A stretch of DNA of 64,000 nt from NCBI RefSeq assembly GCF_901000735.1, contig NC_081544.1, forward strand, positions 21,031,410-21,095,409, in the 5' to 3' direction. Within the stretch, counting starts at the first letter, position 1. The number at the start of each line of letters is the position of its first letter. Position numbers and translations under genes: made by a program. Shown here in pieces: positions 1 through 11,570 of the stretch. This DNA comes from Corylus avellana. Its lineage: Eukaryota; Streptophyta; Magnoliopsida; Fagales; Betulaceae. A model generated the notes under the pieces. It did not search any database. It was not told where the DNA came from and was given only the letters and a program-made list of their open reading frames with translations.

Positions 1-454
1 TGCAAATTCAACACTATGCATTTTTGCAATGAATCACCTAGCTGGTTTTATTCTCGTATATATTGTATACAAGATAACAAATTTCTAATTAAGATGAAAT
101 GAAATCAGTGATATCTAATTGTTTTTTAAAAAAATTAAATCAATCGCTCGAGTTTTTCAAATATTTACCATGGTTCGTTATCACTTGTTTTTTGCAATCG
201 AATGTACCAAAATAACCTTTGAATTTGAGATACGTACATATTTATTTGTAAAAAAAAAACCTCTGACCTTTGAACTCGTTAAGGGATCGTGAGCTTGACT
301 CGTGTAGCTCGAAAATTACCCGGCTCGCCCGACTTGTTTAGGGCTCGTGAGCTCGACCCGTTTTGTCATCCGACCCGACCCAACCCACACGACAATGTAA
401 CTAACAAAATAATTAAACATGTTATTAATCAATAATAATCATAACTTCAATATG

Positions 455-552
455 TATACAATTAACTAATTAAGATGTAAGGCTATAGTGTAACTAATAT
501 TATATGGACTATGTTATTATTTATAGGTTTAATGTCCATTGCCCAATTCCAA

Positions 553-588
<36 letters not shown>

Positions 589-1240
589 CATATGTTCAAT
601 GTGTGTACAATTAACTAATTAAGATATAAGGCTATAGTATAAGTGTATAACTAACATTGTATATAGTATAGACTATGTTATTATTTATAGGTTTAATGTC
701 CAATGTCCAATTCATAAGTTAATAATAACAATAACAATAATAATAATAACCATATTCATAGGTTCAATTAATTTGTGTACAATTAATTAATTAAGATCAA
801 GGGTATGGTATAATAATGTAATTAACATTGTATAGAGTATAAACTATATTATTAGTTATAGGTTTAATGTCCAATGTCCAATTAATTAGTCAATAATAAA
901 AATAATAATAACAATAATCATTATCATATTCATAGGTTCAATTAATGTGTGTACAATTAATTGATTAAGATCTAAGGGTACAATATTAGTATATAACTAA
1001 CATTGTATATAGTATAGACTATGTTATTATTTATAGGTTATTTATAGGTTTAATGTCCAATGTCCAATTAATTAGTTAAAAATAATAATAATAATTATCA
1101 TCTCATAGGTTCAATTAATGTGTGTACAATTAATTTGATTAAGATCAAGGGTATAGTATAAGTATATAACTAAGTTAGTGTAGAGTATAGACTATATTAT
1201 TATTTATAGGTTTAATGTCCAATGTCTAATTCATAAGTTA
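455..1240. repeat. AT-rich minisatellite, about 174-bp period
   Basis: A degenerate tandem array. The landmark GTGTACAATTAA recurs near 455, 603, 775, 949 and 1122, giving steps of about 148 and then about 174 bp. Each unit also carries a stretch reading roughly TTATTTATAGGTTTAATGTCC and a run of AAT/ATA triplets. No coding potential is visible. It passes directly into a second array with a shorter unit. Confidence 0.8.
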
Positions 1241-1745
1241 ATAATAATAATAATAATCATATTAATGTGTGTACATAGCCTAGGTTCAATTAAGATCAAG
1301 GGTTACAAGGGTATAGTATAATAATAATAATCATATTCATAATAATCAATTAATCATACTAATAATAATAATAATCATATTAATGTGTGTACATAGCCTA
1401 GGTTCAATTAAGATCAAGGGTTACAAGGGTATAGTATAATATTCATAATCATATTCATAATAATCAATTAATCATATTAATAATAATAATAATAATCATA
1501 TTAATGTGTGTACATAGCCTAGGTTCAATTAAGATCAAGGGTTACAAGGGTATAGTATAATAATAATAATCATATTCATAATAATCAATTAATCATATTA
1601 ATAATAATAATAATAATCATATTAATGTGTGTACATAGCCTAGGTTCAATTAAGATCAAGGGTTACAAGGGTATAGTATAATAATAATAATCATATTCAT
1701 AATAATCAATTAATCATATTAATAATATTAATAATCATATTAATC
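1240..1745. repeat. AT-rich minisatellite, about 120-bp period, four copies
   Basis: The landmark ATGTGTGTACATA occurs at about 1265, 1383, 1504 and 1625 (steps of 118, 121 and 121 bp). It is followed each time by CCTAGGTTCAATTAAG and an AAT triplet run. The copies are nearly identical, so this array is younger than the adjacent 174-bp array, from which it seems to derive: it shares the GTGTGTACA core and the AAT runs. The next 200 bp (1745-1950) hold further (AAT)n runs separated by a CTCAACCGTT motif. Confidence 0.85.
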
Positions 1746-2149
1746 TCAAGATTCTCAACCGTTTAGTATTAATAATAATAATTAGTATTAATAATAATAA
1801 TAAATTAATAATCTCAACTCTCAAGAATCTCATTATCTCAACCGTTTAGTATTAATAATAATAATGACTTAATTAGTATTAATAATAATAATAATAATCT
1901 CAACTATTAAGAAACTCAACCGTTAGGTAAATTAGTATTAAATTATTAATGATAAGAATAACTATGTAGTACTACACTACTATGCACACACGGTTTCTTT
2001 AGCACTTTATTTAATTGAACGGTTAAGATTTAATTTATATAAATTTGTATTTAATTTTAACGGTTTAGATCATTTATTGGATAACTAAAGAGACGAGCTC
2101 ACCTGAAATTACCCACACTAGATTTTTATGATTATTTGAATTTTTGATT

Positions 2150-3090
2150 TAAGATATTTAATCATAGCCGTCCGATTCAATGTGATTTAATTTGAGCCGT
2201 TGGATTTAGTTAATGGAATACAGCTGTAATCCATTACGAAGGTGAGAGTTATATAGTGTTGCACAAAACACTATGAGCCCACTAATCTAACGGCTTTGAT
2301 TGAATGATAAAATAATGATTAACATAAATGGTCAAGATTATTTGTTGGGTAACGTATCAAACCGGTTTCACCAACACACACACGCGGACGATACACTCAC
2401 TCTCGAAATCTCCCCCACGCACGCACGGTCTACGGGTCTGACAACATTTATGAGAGTCTTGGTTTGCACGCAATGGACGACAGCCGTCCAATTGTTTTTG
2501 ATTTAATTTCAGCCATTGGATGATTGTAGTGGACGCCAGCTGTTGGCCATTTCTCGCGTGGGATTTATTGGGTGCATCCAAATTTTCGTAAGCTTCCCCT
2601 GGATGAGATGATCGAACGACTTAAAACCCCCCATCGCACTCGAGGAATTCATCAACGGTTGTAATCTCACACGCACGCACGGTCATCGAGACTGACAGTG
2701 TACCAGTCGTCTCGGTATGACCACAAGCCATCTCAGCCATCCAAAATTTTTGATGAAATATTGGCCGTTGGATGGGTTTAATGGAAGCCAGCTATAATCA
2801 ACTTAATTGCGTGGGAATTATATGGTGTATCGCAAGCTCCGTAGGCATGGCATGAGTGCTTTGATCTAACGAGTGAAATTAAATCTTGATGATTTTTATA
2901 GAATCGACGGACTGTACTAAATAAGCACACCAGATCCAAATACAAACGGTAGCATGTGAATAATTTTTTGGTAAACTAAATGTCTCGACACGTGGCACGC
3001 CCAAATCGAATTAAATAATTCTCTCTCCAAATCCAACCGTTCATTTATTAAAATTTTTGATATTTTCGCAAATCTAACGGCTGGGATGTT
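2150..3090 (+). repeat. Three diverged copies of a CCGTTGGAT-type upstream module
   Basis: Three related blocks begin near 2165, 2480 and 2710. Each has the order 'agCCGTCCaa', 'gCCGTTGGAt', 'aatGGAngcCAGCT', a 'tatatgGTGt' stretch and 'tgatCTAACg'. The same order appears twice more at 27610-28190, just upstream of the MAF1 leader. I see no ORF, terminal repeats or poly-A. It may be an old duplicated promoter region or an uncharacterised repeat; the sequence alone does not decide this. Confidence 0.55.
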
Positions 3091-3094
3091 GGGA

Positions 3095-3768
3095 TTGAAA
3101 CGGAGCGTTTCTAAAATCTAAACAAAACCAGAAACCTCAAAGGCTCAAACCACTAAGACACTAACCATTATTCATTAACCAGTCAAACACTCAAACTTCA
3201 AACCATCAGTCTCGCAGCCTCGAGTCCTCAACAGTCGACCCTCGTCACTCTCGTCTCTCACTGACTCACCCAGTCACCCTCGTCGCTCTCTATCTCTCTC
3301 TTCATTCCAGTCTTTCCAGACTTCGAGAGTTCGAGTTACCAGTTTAGTTACCACTACGAGTCTACGGCAATACCAGAGAGTTGTTTCTGGTTTGACGGAC
3401 TGGTTTTAGGGCTAGGTTACTAGGGTGATGGCGAGAGAGATGATCCATTGAATGCAGCCTGCTGTGAGCATTCAATGCATCTCCCATCATCGTTGGGGAG
3501 TTGAATGCACGCATTCAATCCTTCTCAACCCCCTCCCAACAACCCGTTCCTTTCAGATTCTCAATCGAGCCGTTGATGGATCATCTGATATTGATCTAAT
3601 GGTGTTCTAAGCAGTCGTACTAGTTTTGTGAGAGAAACTCTCTTCAGATATCGCGTGACTCAAACCAGAAGAGGATACTAATTTTTCTCCTATACCGTCT
3701 AATCTCGCAGCCGAATCCCCCCTTTTTTTTGTGTTCTTTTAATTTTTAATTTCTGTAAGTCTATTCAT
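3095..3768. other. Noncoding, CT-rich leader-like stretch up to the first gap
   Basis: Bases 3180-3320 are rich in TCTC/CTC tracts, like a plant 5' leader, and follow the upstream modules in the same order as at MAF1 (28230-28300). The first ATG after it, at 3429, opens only a very short frame. Any gene here would be cut by the gap at 3769. I see no recognisable protein in the 670 bases. Confidence 0.3.
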
Positions 3769-3868
3769 NNNNNNNNNNNNNNNNNNNNNNNNNNNNNNNN
3801 NNNNNNNNNNNNNNNNNNNNNNNNNNNNNNNNNNNNNNNNNNNNNNNNNNNNNNNNNNNNNNNNNNNN
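3769..3868. other. Assembly gap, 100 N
   Basis: A run of exactly 100 N, the usual placeholder for a scaffold join of unknown length. Sequence on the right resumes inside a GRP 3' flank that also occurs at 41669 and, inverted, near 15870. Confidence 0.99.
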
Positions 3869-4278
3869 TGCTCCTCATCTTCTTGTCTCTCAATAACTTA
3901 AAGCTAATCTTACATCCATGCTGCTTTGCATTATTAAATATCAGCTTAATTAGTCTACGCATTACCACAATTAAAACACCGTCTTTGTGGTCGTTCCCTT
4001 ATGCCATTTTTATTATAATTATAAAAATATATTAATAAAAAAACACCAACCTTTTTTTTTTTTTTTTCTCTAGAAAAACTTTTAGTTAAATAAAAATAAT
4101 TTTTACACTTCATATTAAAAACACTTTTTGGCATAATCAGCTTTGCCTAGCTAATTAACCATATATGTGATAAAACGACCTCCTAACCAAATTCCTTATT
4201 GTAGAACTTAAAGGGTACTTGGGATTAATGTGTTTAGGAGTGTTTTCCTTATCTTATTTATGATTGTCTATGCTATAT

Positions 4279-4382
4279 ATGGTCGTCTTTGCTTAATGAA
4301 ACAAAGATGAAAGTAGAAGTCACTAGTTCGAATCTCCATACTCTTCTTGTACAGACATATCAAAAAAAAAAAAAAAAAAAAA
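4279..4382 (+). mobile_element. SINE-like tRNA-derived element in the GRP A 3' flank
   Basis: It carries a pol III B-box-like AGTTCGAATCT at 4325-4335 and ends in a 20-base A run at 4363-4382. The A box is degenerate. The same insertion is present in the flank of GRP C (about 15345-15460, minus) and GRP F (about 42020-42134, plus), so it predates those duplications. It is related to the better preserved SINEs at 12620 and 63555. Confidence 0.55.
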
Positions 4383-4608
4383 GAAAGCAACATGATGTTA
4401 TTTATTTGGGTTCGATTTATTATTATCAATTCATTACGACTAAACATGAAATGAAATGGAATTGCTGTGGAGTAGAATGTAAAACGAATGACAAAACTGA
4501 AGCAAGAAGAATTCAAGCTTTATTTTATTCCAACATATAACCCATAAAGCTACATGTCGTTTAAGCAGGAAACCTCTACAAGATAGCAATCAAATGATTC
4601 AAATCTAT

Positions 4609-4845
4609 TTAGTTTCTTTTTCCGGTGGAGTGCAGACCAGAAAAATAGCCTTGTGGGTTGCTCTCAAAAGTGTCCCTTGAGATATGGGCTCCTCCTCCAC
4701 TGCCCGGAGCAACCATCATGCCACCGCTGCCACCACCCTTTGAGGAGCCACCTCCGCCACCTCCTTTGCCAGCTCCTCCACCACCACCTCCTCCACCACC
4801 GCCACCGCCTCCTTTGCCACCGCCATCGCCTCCTTTGCCGCCCAT
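4609..4845 (-). CDS. Glycine-rich protein, copy A
   Basis: A 78-residue protein without introns. It starts MGGKGG and continues with glycine tracts broken by lysines. A conserved non-repetitive C-terminal part follows: SSKGG, then GGMMVAPG, then HISRDTFESNPQGYF and a Lys-rich end. There is no signal peptide or membrane segment. The same family occurs six times in this window, and the C-terminal part is more conserved than the glycine tract, so a function beyond simple Gly-rich filler is likely; its biochemical role is unknown to me. A TATA box (TATAAATA on the minus strand, 4948-4955) lies 103 bp from the ATG. The 3' flank is of copy C/F type while the upstream part (5160-5278) is of copy D/E type. 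It sits on a 1.4-kb piece between two gaps and may be an assembly duplicate. Confidence 0.8.
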   Translation of the reverse strand: MGGKGGDGGGKGGGGGGGGGGGGGAGKGGGGGGSSKGGGSGGMMVAPGSGGGAHISRDTFESNPQGYFSGLHSTGKRN

Positions 4846-4947
4846 TCTAAAAATATGTAGCTACTTAAGGTGTAGACTGTAGTAGATGATGAAGATGTGG
4901 GTCTTAACTCTTAAGAGTAGTGTTGATTAAAGGAAGAAATGGGTGAT

Positions 4948-4955
4948 TATTTATA
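4948..4955 (-). promoter_or_regulatory. TATA box of GRP A
   Basis: TATTTATA on the plus strand reads TATAAATA on the coding strand, 103 bp from the ATG. The same motif and distance occur at copies B and D, so this is the conserved core promoter of the family. Confidence 0.75.
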
Positions 4956-5278
4956 GGGAGATAAATATGGTCAAATAACTTAATTTTAATGCTCATTACC
5001 TGCAAATGAGTAATGGGATTCTCGGAAAATAGGCAGTGCATGAATGCTTGCATGGGTTACTGGAGAGGTCACGCCTAGATTACTCCAATTTTTTTTCTTT
5101 CTTTTTTCTACTCAAAATTGCAGAAAAATTAAACCAAAGTTCGACTTTCAATCTTACGTTGATGCACCCTTAATCTTCTCGTTTCTAGTGTTTTTTCCTG
5201 TAACGCGCCGATCACGTTGCCTAAGGGCATGTTTGGATATGTGTTTAAAAGGTTTAAAAGTGTATTTAGCACTTAAAA

Positions 5279-5378
5279 NNNNNNNNNNNNNNNNNNNNNN
5301 NNNNNNNNNNNNNNNNNNNNNNNNNNNNNNNNNNNNNNNNNNNNNNNNNNNNNNNNNNNNNNNNNNNNNNNNNNNNNN
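5279..5378. other. Assembly gap, 100 N
   Basis: Exactly 100 N. It joins an upstream flank of a GRP gene (left) directly to the middle of a PADRE coding sequence (right), two sequences that are not adjacent in the uninterrupted copy at 36-49 kb. This suggests a scaffold join rather than a small real gap. Confidence 0.99.
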
Positions 5379-5677
5379 TCATGTTTCCCATGAAGAGGGT
5401 CAACTCTATTGTCACGGCGGCCGATATGGCGGCTCTTTTCATGGCGGCCAACTCGGCGGCCAAGCGGATATCCGGCGGCAAGGTCAGGATCCTGCCGGAT
5501 TCCGAAGGCGGCAGGGAAGAGGTGGGTGCGGCGGCGGAGGAAAGTGGGTCGAGATTGAGTTTGGAGGGAGTTGATGAGGTGTTCGCGTCGCCGGAGTTCA
5601 AGTTTAGGTTATCTGTGTGCCGGTCAAGGAAGCCGGGGTTGGAGACAATTACAGAAGAGCCCATTCGTTCAAGATAA
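5379..5677 (+). CDS. PADRE (DUF4228) protein, C-terminal part only
   Basis: The C-terminal 98 residues or so of the gene found intact at 48466-48996 on the other strand, from FPMKRVNSIV to the stop at 5675-5677. In the region I compared the translations are identical. The N-terminal half, including the MGN start, falls in the gap, so this is an assembly truncation and not evidence of a broken gene. It marks the left end of the 12.4-kb stretch that runs collinear and inverted with 39738-48764. Confidence 0.85.
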
Positions 5678-6349
5678 GTACAATATCTATATATATATAC
5701 ATATATAGATGTGTTTGTTTGTAATTGTAGGTTAATTAATTTATCTGACAGTTCTATTAATTGAATTTGCTCTCAAACTTTTTGCATGGAGAGGAATTAA
5801 TTATTGGTTGCTGATTTCCTTTGGATTTGGGAAGAATTTTATTTACGATTTTGGTGTGTAATCACCAACCCCTGTAAAAAGTTGATAAAATTAAATAAGG
5901 CTAATTAATAGCTGTTAGATTTTGAATATTCCTCTTGGAATAGTCAATTCCTAAGGAAAAAAAAAAAACAAGTAATGTCACTTTCTACGGCCCAACCCAT
6001 TAAGTTTTTTTTCTTTTCCTTTTACAAGACTTTTTTTTTTTTGGTGAAATATTTTTCTTTCCAAGACTTGAATATATCATCAAATTCTCCAATTAAGCTG
6101 GTCTTCTGTACCGTGATTTGCGGGCGAAGTTGGGACTTGGTTTCTGGAAAAAGTTACAATTTATTTTTATGTTAAGTGGATTGTTTATTAATTCTTCTCT
6201 ACATAAATGAGTTGGGTAGAATGTGGTTAAATAAAATAAGGAACCAAATATCCTGTGACTCATTTAAAATAGTGTCAAATATCTATAAACATTTAAAATA
6301 CACATTAAATTCTTAACCTTATTAATAGCAGTTTATTAATTTAGACTAA
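5678..6349. other. PADRE 3' flank, noncoding
   Basis: AT-rich sequence after the PADRE stop, mirrored at 47800-48465. It includes a short TA-rich stretch (5685-5708) and two T runs (6005-6050). I see no gene in it. Confidence 0.6.
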
Positions 6350-6540
6350 GGGCTTGTTTGAGATTGCGTTTTAGGAACCCAAAAGTACTTTTAATGCTCA
6401 AAAAGCTCGTTTGAAGAAAAGTACTCATTTGATAAAAGAAATTAAAAGCACTTTTAAATATTCAAAAAGTCTAAAAATTGCCAAAAAACACTTTTGACAA
6501 AAGCTTAAAAATGAAGATTTTGTCCAAAAACTCTTTTTGA
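6350..6540. mobile_element. MITE, GGGC(C/T)TGTTTGAGATTGCG family, interrupted copy
   Basis: It starts with GGGCTTGTTTGAGATTGCG and carries the family's inner motifs AAAGTACTTTTAA and GACAAAAGCTTAAAAATGA. It stops abruptly at 6540 where a T run and a poly-A-tailed retroelement (minus strand) begin. Complete copies with both ends lie at 51169-51402 and 60077-60311. The mirrored copy is at about 47601-47790. Confidence 0.65.
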
Positions 6541-7390
6541 TTTTTTTTTTGGAAATATACCATACTCATTCATTGATAAAAGTCGCGAGCCTAACGCTCT
6601 TACAAACAAAGCAAAAAGCTCTGAACTAAATCATAGTCGAAGCTAAAGATATAGTCATCAACAACAGACCAAATCAACCATAACACAGCATCCGCTAACT
6701 TATAACTAATCATCAGGTTTAAAAATTAGATCTGCATCAAACAGATACCATCTAATGCATAGGTAGCGCTTATTCCTCGGCCTTAAAAGCAAAACCCCCA
6801 AAACCGATACTTATTTCTCGGCCTTGAGAGCAAAACCTCCAAACCGATACTCATAATAACGGGCAGCAACAAAGCAGGAGGAGAGAACCTTATTACAAGC
6901 AAAAAGAAAAAACCATACAGAGAAATAAATGGAACAGTAAAACAAATACAGGAAAAGAAATTACAGAAAAACAAAAATACAAGGAAATAAATGCGAAAAA
7001 CACATAAAGCGGGTCACGGTAGCCGGAGGAGGCCGATCGCAAGCTGGCCAAAAACCGCCGCAGAAGGTGGCACAAAAAGCTTGGCGCAGGAGGGGCGCGT
7101 GAAAAGACTCGACAGCAAGCGGTGAGCGGCGAACCGGGCGCGGAGGAGATCGGCGGCACACACAAACAAACAGGGAGGGGGAGAGTTTGAGTGAAAACCC
7201 CCAAAAACAATACCCACCGAGAGAGAACACAAAAACAACATAACAGAAAACACCAAAGACAGAAACAAGCCTAAAAACAAAAATCGGGTAGCAAAGAAGC
7301 AAAATCAAAGAACGAAAGCAAAGAAGCACAATCAGGGAGAAACGAAAACAAACCCAGCCGGATTTTATATTTTAGGCGATTAGTAAAATC
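6541..7390 (-). mobile_element. Poly-A-tailed retroelement 3' fragment
   Basis: Read on the minus strand this ends with a poly-A run (T run at 6541-6551) after a 3' tail containing TTTATCAATGAATGAGTATG. It is mirrored at 46780-47601 on the plus strand. The tail text is related to the tandem repeat at 53690-56700. Several open stretches of 90-120 codons exist here but have no recognisable motif. I call it a non-LTR retroelement fragment; the family is not identified. Confidence 0.5.
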
Positions 7391-7625
7391 CAAAATCTAC
7401 TAACAGGCGGTTAGTAACTCTAATAACCACTAACCGCTTTTTAAAAGATTTTTTTTTTTAAAAAAAAAAAAAAACAAAATGATGTCGTTTGACATCGGTT
7501 AAGGGTTTTGAAAAAACCTAAAACTGCTAACTGTAAGTGTAACCGCCTAGGCGGTTAGCAATTTTTCCTAACCGCCTTCAAAAGCGGTTAGTGGTATGTG
7601 TTGTGCCTCACTTATTAAGTGAGAG
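7375..7625. repeat. Cluster of GCGGTTAG / CTAACCGC palindromes
   Basis: The octamer GCGGTTAG or its complement occurs repeatedly, including the perfect palindrome CTAACCGCCTAGGCGGTTAG-like core near 7541-7559. The cluster could fold into several alternative hairpins. It is mirrored at 46545-46775. It looks like a foldback-type repeat; no TSD could be set. Confidence 0.55.
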
Positions 7626-7884
7626 TTTGAGTCCACACGTAAAGAAAAGTATTAAAATATAAAATAAATAATTAAATTCATTAATTTTTATCAGCTTAAG
7701 CTTTTGGGATAAAATGAGTATTTAACAAGAGAGAGATAGAGAGAAACCACGTGTGTTAATTTACAATATGCATTTAGTGCATTTAGGAAAATAATATTGT
7801 CTTTTTTCTTTGGGAGGTAAATTTTTTGGACAAGTTTATCATCCTAAATGCATTAAATGGAGAGGATCATTTTCCCATATATAT

Positions 7885-7991
7885 CTAGCATAGACAACCA
7901 TAAATAAGATGAGGAAAACACCCCTTAAACACATTAATTCCAAGTACCCTTTAACTTCTACAATAAGGAATTTGGCTAGGAGGTCGTTTAT

Positions 7992-8029
<38 letters not shown>

Positions 8030-8234
8030 AGTTGGCATGGTTAGCTAGGCAAAGGGTGTGTTTGGCAAAGGCCTTTGGGGCCCCAAACTATTCATTAATT
8101 TTATTTTTATTTTTTCAATATTTTTACTTTTTACATCATATTAGTCATTTTTTTATTATTATTCAAATAAAAAATTACTACAAAACAAAATTTTTTCACT
8201 TTTTTATACCACACATTGTACTTTAATTGTTTTG

Positions 8235-8272
<38 letters not shown>

Positions 8273-8890
8273 CGACAGAAAACAAAAATTTTAATAAACA
8301 AAACGTTTTTCTAGACCAAGAAAAAATGAGGATGATGTTTTTCTTTTTACAATAAAAAGGGCGGAAGGGAACGACATCAAAGACAGTGTTTTAATTGCGG
8401 TAATGCATAGACTAAGCTGATATTTAATAAGGGAAAAAAATATAAAATTAGTCTTTGTAGTTTAGCTGATTTACAATTAGCTCAATGCGATATCAAAATG
8501 AACTTAAAGGTCCGTGAGGTATGCCAAAAAAATAATTTAGTCACTACAATCAAATTTCGTCTACTAATTTAACAAATTCTGTTAATGTAACATTAACTTA
8601 AATATATAGGACAAGTATCACAATTTTATTGGCTCTCACGATTCACGCCATCATAATTTGTTAAGTCAATGAACAAAATTTTGTTGTGAGGACTAAATTA
8701 TTATTTTTTGGCATACTTCAAAAACCTTTGAGTTCATTTTGATACTATAGAGAGTTAATTGCATGTAAATCAAGTAAACCACATGAACTAATTTTGCATT
8801 TTTTCCATTTAATAATGCAAAGCATCATGGATGTAAAATTAGCTTTAGTTAATGAGAGACAAGAAGATGTGAAGGGTAGGATAACTTTAT
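7885..8890 (+). repeat. Orphan GRP 3' flank (unit 0 of the tandem series)
   Basis: This matches the 3' flanks of GRP A, C and F (for example 15450-15870) but no GRP coding region precedes it. It is interrupted by two (TA)n tracts (about 7998-8026 and 8239-8268) and by a MULE-type MITE at 8431-8806. It indicates that a GRP unit once stood here and lost its gene. Confidence 0.65.
8431..8806. mobile_element. Foldback MITE with 9-bp target duplication (MULE type)
   Basis: The ends GGGAAAAAA and TTTTTTCC are inverted, and the arms pair over roughly 150 bases. Flanking 9-bp direct repeats ATTTAATAA occur at 8422-8430 and 8807-8815. The related flank at about 15785 has the unfilled site with a single ATTTAATAA, which confirms the boundaries. 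Nine-base duplications are typical of Mutator-like elements. The mirrored copy at 45350-45725 has the same length (376 bp) and the same duplication. Confidence 0.85.
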
Positions 8891-9070
8891 TAGGAACAGG
8901 ATCATATCTGGTTTAAATATATTTAGTTAATTATATTTAATGAGTATTTTTATCTTTTTAAAAGAACAAAAATACACTTATAATATAATTATCCGGATAA
9001 GAGAGGATTCTAATCTGCCATGTTTAGATTGGCACCCACAATAAATCGGGAACAACTTACAACTACAAGA

Positions 9071-9600
9071 AACAGGATCCTTTCCAGTCCATTTTGGACT
9101 GAAAAATATTCAATTCATGGTTAGGATTTCATCTTAGAAATCCTAAAGCCACAAATGAGACATATATCCCACTAAAAAAAATAATAATAAAATATTATTT
9201 CATATTAAAAAAAAATAAGAGGTGGTTGGCTACCCCATCTTGGCCATGGGGTGGTCCGGCCACCCCCTATGGCCAAACTAAAAAAAAAAAAAAAATCGTT
9301 TGGGCCTCGGATGGCTTCGGCCACCCCAAACCACCCCCAGGGGCCAAATGAAAACTTTTTTTTCTTTTTAGATTTGGCCCTTGGGGGTGGCCGAACCACC
9401 ACGAAGGGCTGTAAAGCCACCCTAGACCGAAGCCACCCTAGACCGAAGCCACCCCAGCCCCTAACTGGGTTGGCCAATCACCCCTTAATTTTTTATAATT
9501 GTATTTTTTTAATTATTTTAAAATATATATATATAATCTTTTATTATTTTTTTTATTAATAGGACAGATGTTCTATTTATAGCCTCTAGTCCATAATGTT
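9071..9600. repeat. Repeat with GC-rich GGGGTGGCC palindromes
   Basis: An AT-rich background holds an island (9220-9480) of repeated GGGGTGG and CCACCCC words that pair as hairpins. It is absent from the related flank of unit 3 near 16060. A second, diverged copy lies at 11945-12370 and the mirror image at about 44590-45080. The open frames across it are by-products of the palindromes. The class is unknown. Confidence 0.6.
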
Positions 9601-11570
9601 AAAAAAAAAATTCTTTGTGAAATCCTTACCAGAGGGGTTTGTGTGGTTAAAATTTATCTAGGTATATATATTTAAGCCTTGGAACTAATAATCATTTTCA
9701 AATTAGCCCCACAAACCAACAAGTATGATATTTAAATACATTAAATTACCATTTTTTGTTAAAAATGTTTCTTGTGAATTAAGATCATCTCAATTTCATT
9801 TGAACGGATTTTATTCAGTTAGTTATAGTGGAAAATATTTTTGTCTCGACAAAGTTACCCCTCCACTATAACTAATTGAATATAAATGAACTAGAAAACA
9901 TCATATTCTATGCGTCGTCCATTATGTTGAATGGAAAGGTGGTCGGTTGTGTTGAATGGAAAAACGCCTTAAATGAGGTTTTCTAAGGAATCATCTCGGC
10001 AAAGACCTCTACATATTTTGGTGATTAAATCAACAATTTTGATGATAGGTACAATTTTTTTTTTGTTTTTTTTGGTCAATTGCGACGTGGAAGCCCTTAT
10101 ATTGAAAGTCCATAAGTTACTCAATATATACATGATCATGAATACTTTGACCATCATATTCAAAGTCCTTTTCCTTAATTAATGAGATCCCTTCATATTT
10201 TTTAAAATAAAAAATTCTCATTTTCTAAAATTTGGGCCCTTTATTTCATTTAATGGTGTAAACAAATGTAAAAATTTGTATGTTATCAAAGTAATTAATT
10301 TTAGTTTTTAATATGTTAAATTCACTTGTCTCGATAGCACAAACTTTATACTTATTTAAACTGTTAAATAAAATTAATAACTTAAATTTTAAAATATGAA
10401 AATACTATATTTTAAAAAATACAAGGGAATTTAAATTCAACGAGATGACTTGCATAGTTGCATTACTGCATAGCACAAAAGGCAATAAATAAACTTACAG
10501 TACTCTCGATCGCACCTAATTAATACTCTCTCTCACCCTTTGGGCTTAGGCAAGTCAAAGATTTTTACATTCGGTACTTATCCAATATCCACCTACTCAA
10601 AGCCACCTTAACTGACGTTTCGGGAACCAATCAAATTCGGGAATCGCGGCGAAGTAATACGATAAGACGCGTTTGGGAGTGGGAATTTACATGTCAAAAA
10701 TATAATTTTAAATTAAATTGTAGGCCATGTATAGTTTGAAAATGCATTTAAAAAAAATTGCTGTTTGAAAAAATAAAGTGCAGGAAAAAAGAATTAATTT
10801 TAAAAGCTAAACTTTAAATAGCAATTTCACCAAACGCATAATTACGTTTTTAAAAATTAAAATTATTTTCAAATCACAGGTTTTAAAATTAGTATTTTTT
10901 TAAGTAATCCCATGATTTGAAACTAAAAACTGAAACAGATCCTAAATCTGTTTTTTTTTTTCTTTTCGAAATTTTATAGTGCATTTAGAGTAATACTATA
11001 AATCCTCTTAGAATCATCTAAGGTCCTCCTAAATGTGATGCGGCTTTTAAAATTATCGTTGAATTTAAGATGTGATATTGATTTATTGGTGATTTTAAGG
11101 TACATCACATTTGGAATGACTCCAAAAAAACTCAAAGAAGACTTATAACATTTACCTATATAGCACCACCGAAAACCGAACATTTTTTAGAGGAGTTCAA
11201 AGAATACCCCTTTGTCTTTAAATTTTAAAAAAATAAAATAAAATAAAATAAAAAAAGATTAAAGGAGCATCAACGAAAAGATTAAAAGTCGAACTTTGGT
11301 TTAATTTTTCAGAAAACCAAAAAAATGGAGTAATAATCTAGGCGCGACGTCTCCAGTAACCCATGCAAGCATTCATGCACTGCCAATTTTCCGAGAATCC
11401 CATTACTCTTTTGCAGGTAATGGGCATTAAAATTAAGTTATTTGAACATATTTATCTCCCTATAAATAACCACCCATTTCTTCCTTTAATCAACACTACC
11501 CTTAAGAGTTAAGACCCACATCTTCATCATCTACTACAGTCTACACCTTAAGTAGCTACATATTTTTAGA
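9600..11570 (+). repeat. Tandem unit 1, upstream region of GRP B
   Basis: First of the tandem upstream blocks. Landmarks recur in unit 2 (12500-14878) and unit 3 (16195-17772), for example the CTCTCGATCGCAC motif at about 10504, 13806 and 17285, giving periods of about 3.30 and 3.48 kb. It is noncoding. It lacks the SINE, the small MITE and the poly-A insertion that distinguish units 2 and 3. Confidence 0.8.
11461..11468 (+). promoter_or_regulatory. TATA box of GRP B
   Basis: TATAAATA, 103 bp before the ATG, in the conserved context CCC-TATAAATA-ACCACCC. The position fits a transcription start in the following ATCAACAC-type leader. Confidence 0.8.

Noticed and set aside
2300..2581. Overlapping small frames on both strands near 2.3-2.6 kb
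   Set aside because: They coincide with the diverged upstream modules and differ between module copies.
4653..4882. His/Leu/Arg-rich and Pro-rich frames opposite each GRP gene
   Set aside because: Antisense shadows of the glycine codons; they recur at all six copies for that reason only.
6783..7329. Several minus-strand frames of 60-120 codons (and their mirror at 46863-47360)
   Set aside because: Phe/Leu/Ser/Cys-rich, overlapping in all three frames of one poly-A-tailed repeat, no motif or start context.
9205..9559. Trp/Gly/Pro-rich frames over the GC island (also 44686-44951)
   Set aside because: Produced by the palindromic GGGGTGG/CCACCCC words; open on both strands.
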